A stretch of 64,000 nucleotides of DNA, from contig NZ_JADYWF010000001.1 in NCBI RefSeq assembly GCF_015864945.1, positions 1,178,378 to 1,242,377 on the forward strand. Reading direction: 5' to 3'. Both the position numbers and the translations under genes were made by a program. The notes below the pieces were generated by a model, which was not told where the DNA came from, searched no databases, and saw only the letters and a program-made list of their open reading frames with translations. This document shows, one piece after another, positions 63,003-64,000 of this stretch. The first letter of the stretch is position 1, and each line of letters begins with the position of its first letter. This DNA is from Salinibacterium sp. NG253 (lineage in GTDB: Bacteria > Actinomycetota > Actinomycetes > Actinomycetales > Microbacteriaceae).

Positions 63003-63436
63003 GCGTTGTTCAATTCAGAGAGAAGACCGAGCAGCTCGTCTTCGCTAGATGCGTCGATGAGCTTCTGTACTTCGTCGTTGTCGCTAAAAATCGTGGCAAC
63101 CGCGGCGAGGGTGTCCATGTGGCCACCGTCTTTTCCTGCGATGCCGACAACGAAGCGAACCTCGTTGCCATCCCAGTCGATGGGATCCGCGTACCGCACG
63201 AACGAGAGCGCGGACGACAAGATCGTGTCCTTGCCCTCGTTCGTGCCGTGCGGAATGGCTAGGAAGTTACCCATGAAGGTTGACGTCAACTCTTCACGGG
63301 CCTTCATGAAGCCAAGGTACTCGGGCGTTACCGCGCCAGCAGCAATCAGAATCTCCGCCGCCTCAGCGATGGCTTCTTCTTTGGTGCGAGCGGTGCCAGC
63401 CGCTTTGATCTGGTCTAGCTCGAGTACCTTGCTCAT
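62999..63436 (-). CDS. mtlF: PTS mannitol-type EIIA component
   Basis: 145 residues, PTS EIIA type 2 domain. Phosphorylated His in [37 protein letters not shown] near the end. Takes phosphate from HPr and passes it to the IIB cysteine of the neighbouring EIICB. Encoded separately rather than fused to MtlA, as in many Gram-positives. 11 nt after mtlA and a 4-nt overlap with mtlD. Confidence 0.95.
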   Translation of the reverse strand: MSKVLELDQIKAAGTARTKEEAIAEAAEILIAAGAVTPEYLGFMKAREELTSTFMGNFLAIPHGTNEGKDTILSSALSFVRYADPIDWDGNEVRFVVGIAGKDGGHMDTLAAVATIFSDNDEVQKLIDASSEDELLGLLSELNNA

Positions 63437-63447
63437 GATTTCTCCTG

Positions 63448-64000
63448 TTATTCGCTAACCATGTTTACGACTTCATCGTATTTCGGACTGTTCATGAAGT
63501 TATCAACTGAAACATGGATTGCGCCGGGAACTTTCTCCGTGGCACGGTCAGTCAGTTGATTCTGCGTGATGATGAGGTCTTCCGAACCATCGAGGTTCGC
63601 AATTGCCTTGTTCGTCACGTTGACGCCCTCGATGCCGGCCTTCGCAAACTTGTTGCGGAGAACGGTTGCTCCCATGGCACTCGATCCCATGCCTGCGTCA
63701 CACGCAAACACAACGTTCTGGATCTTCGTGGCAGTTGCTGCACCGGCAGTTGCACCAGCAGCGGCAGCACCGGTTCCGAGCAGGTCGCTGACCGAGCTGC
63801 CCTTGCCCTTGTTGGCCTCGTTCTTAGCAACGGCTGCTGCGAGAGCATCGTCACCGTTAGCCATAGCTTCGAGGTCGCGCTTACGACCCGCACGAATGAT
63901 GATCGAAGCGACCAGGAATGAGACCGCCGCGGAGAATACAACCGACAGCAGTACGCCAACGATGCTTCCGGGAGGCGTTTGGGCGAGAACCGCAATGATC
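63448..64000 (-). CDS. mtlA: PTS mannitol-specific EIICB component, 5' part outside window
   Basis: Only the C-terminal 184 residues are visible. They begin in the last membrane helix of the IIC channel (IVGVLLSVVFSAAVSFLVASIIIRA), then an Ala/Gly-rich linker, then the IIB domain with the phosphorylated Cys in NVVFACDAGMGSSAMGA. Imports and phosphorylates mannitol to mannitol-1-phosphate for MtlD. The frame is open to the window edge, so a shorter ATG start at 63864 is not real. Confidence 0.93.
   Translation of the reverse strand, partial: IIAVLAQTPPGSIVGVLLSVVFSAAVSFLVASIIIRAGRKRDLEAMANGDDALAAAVAKNEANKGKGSSVSDLLGTGAAAAGATAGAATATKIQNVVFACDAGMGSSAMGATVLRNKFAKAGIEGVNVTNKAIANLDGSEDLIITQNQLTDRATEKVPGAIHVSVDNFMNSPKYDEVVNMVSE

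Noticed and set aside
62052-63458. 468-codon plus-strand frame antisense to mtlD and the EIIA gene
   Set aside because: Crosses two certain genes on the other strand.

Overview
The window looks like chromosomal core DNA from a high-GC Gram-positive bacterium (Actinomycetota), most likely family Microbacteriaceae. The reasons are a moderately high GC content, the actinobacterial purine set guaB / guaB3 / guaA, the cluster rplM-rpsI-glmM with glmS-acpS-alr-tsaE-tsaB-rimI-tsaD, an alpha operon without rpsD between rpsK and rpoA, CIRCE-controlled groES, and many starts that look leaderless (a TANNNT box 6-7 nt before the start codon). The genus cannot be fixed from sequence reading alone. No tRNA, rRNA, CRISPR array, insertion sequence or prophage gene was seen.

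Layout. 1-8.6 kb: a truncated secreted subtilase with a PA insert, an SRPBCC / DUF4166 pair, sucCD, then an MpaB-family (DUF2236) protein, an AraC regulator and a duplicated NTF2-fold protein. 8.6-15.3 kb: an RNB nuclease, a PcrA helicase and a GDPD phosphodiesterase in one direction; a zinc-ribbon DUF4190 protein, a membrane protein and a Bax-inhibitor-1 protein in the other. 15.3-25.2 kb: purine genes guaA, guaB3 and guaB; the guaB3-glpD-SURF1-DUF3817-guaA string is co-directional and tightly packed. A TetR-controlled ABC exporter sits in between. 25.4-33.9 kb: a branched-chain-amino-acid-type (Liv) ABC system. livHMGF form a tight operon, livH carries an extracellular domain at its N-terminus, and three paralogous lipoprotein binding proteins follow on the other strand. 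34-38 kb: RarD, groES with two CIRCE sites, a THUMP-like methyltransferase and two DUF4190 membrane proteins. 38-47.7 kb: the t6A-synthesis block (tsaD, rimI, tsaB, tsaE), alr, acpS, glmS, coaA, glmM, rpsI and rplM, linking cell wall, cofactor and translation functions.

47.9-57.5 kb holds the most interesting accessory region. It is a sugar-type operon: a binding protein, one double ATPase and two permeases, followed by a divergent RpiB/LacAB-family protein, a ThuA/glutamine-amidotransferase-like protein, a rhamnulokinase-like FGGY kinase and a class II aldolase. A LacI regulator lies divergently upstream. Two tandem LacI-type operators sit exactly on the operon promoter, and a long hairpin separates the binding-protein gene from the rest. 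The enzymes suggest isomerase -> kinase -> aldolase catabolism of a sugar whose identity is not evident.

57.6-64 kb: truA, rplQ, rpoA, rpsK, rpsM, rpmJ and infA (end of the ribosomal super-operon), then a mannitol PTS operon (mtlD, EIIA, EIICB) that runs off the window.
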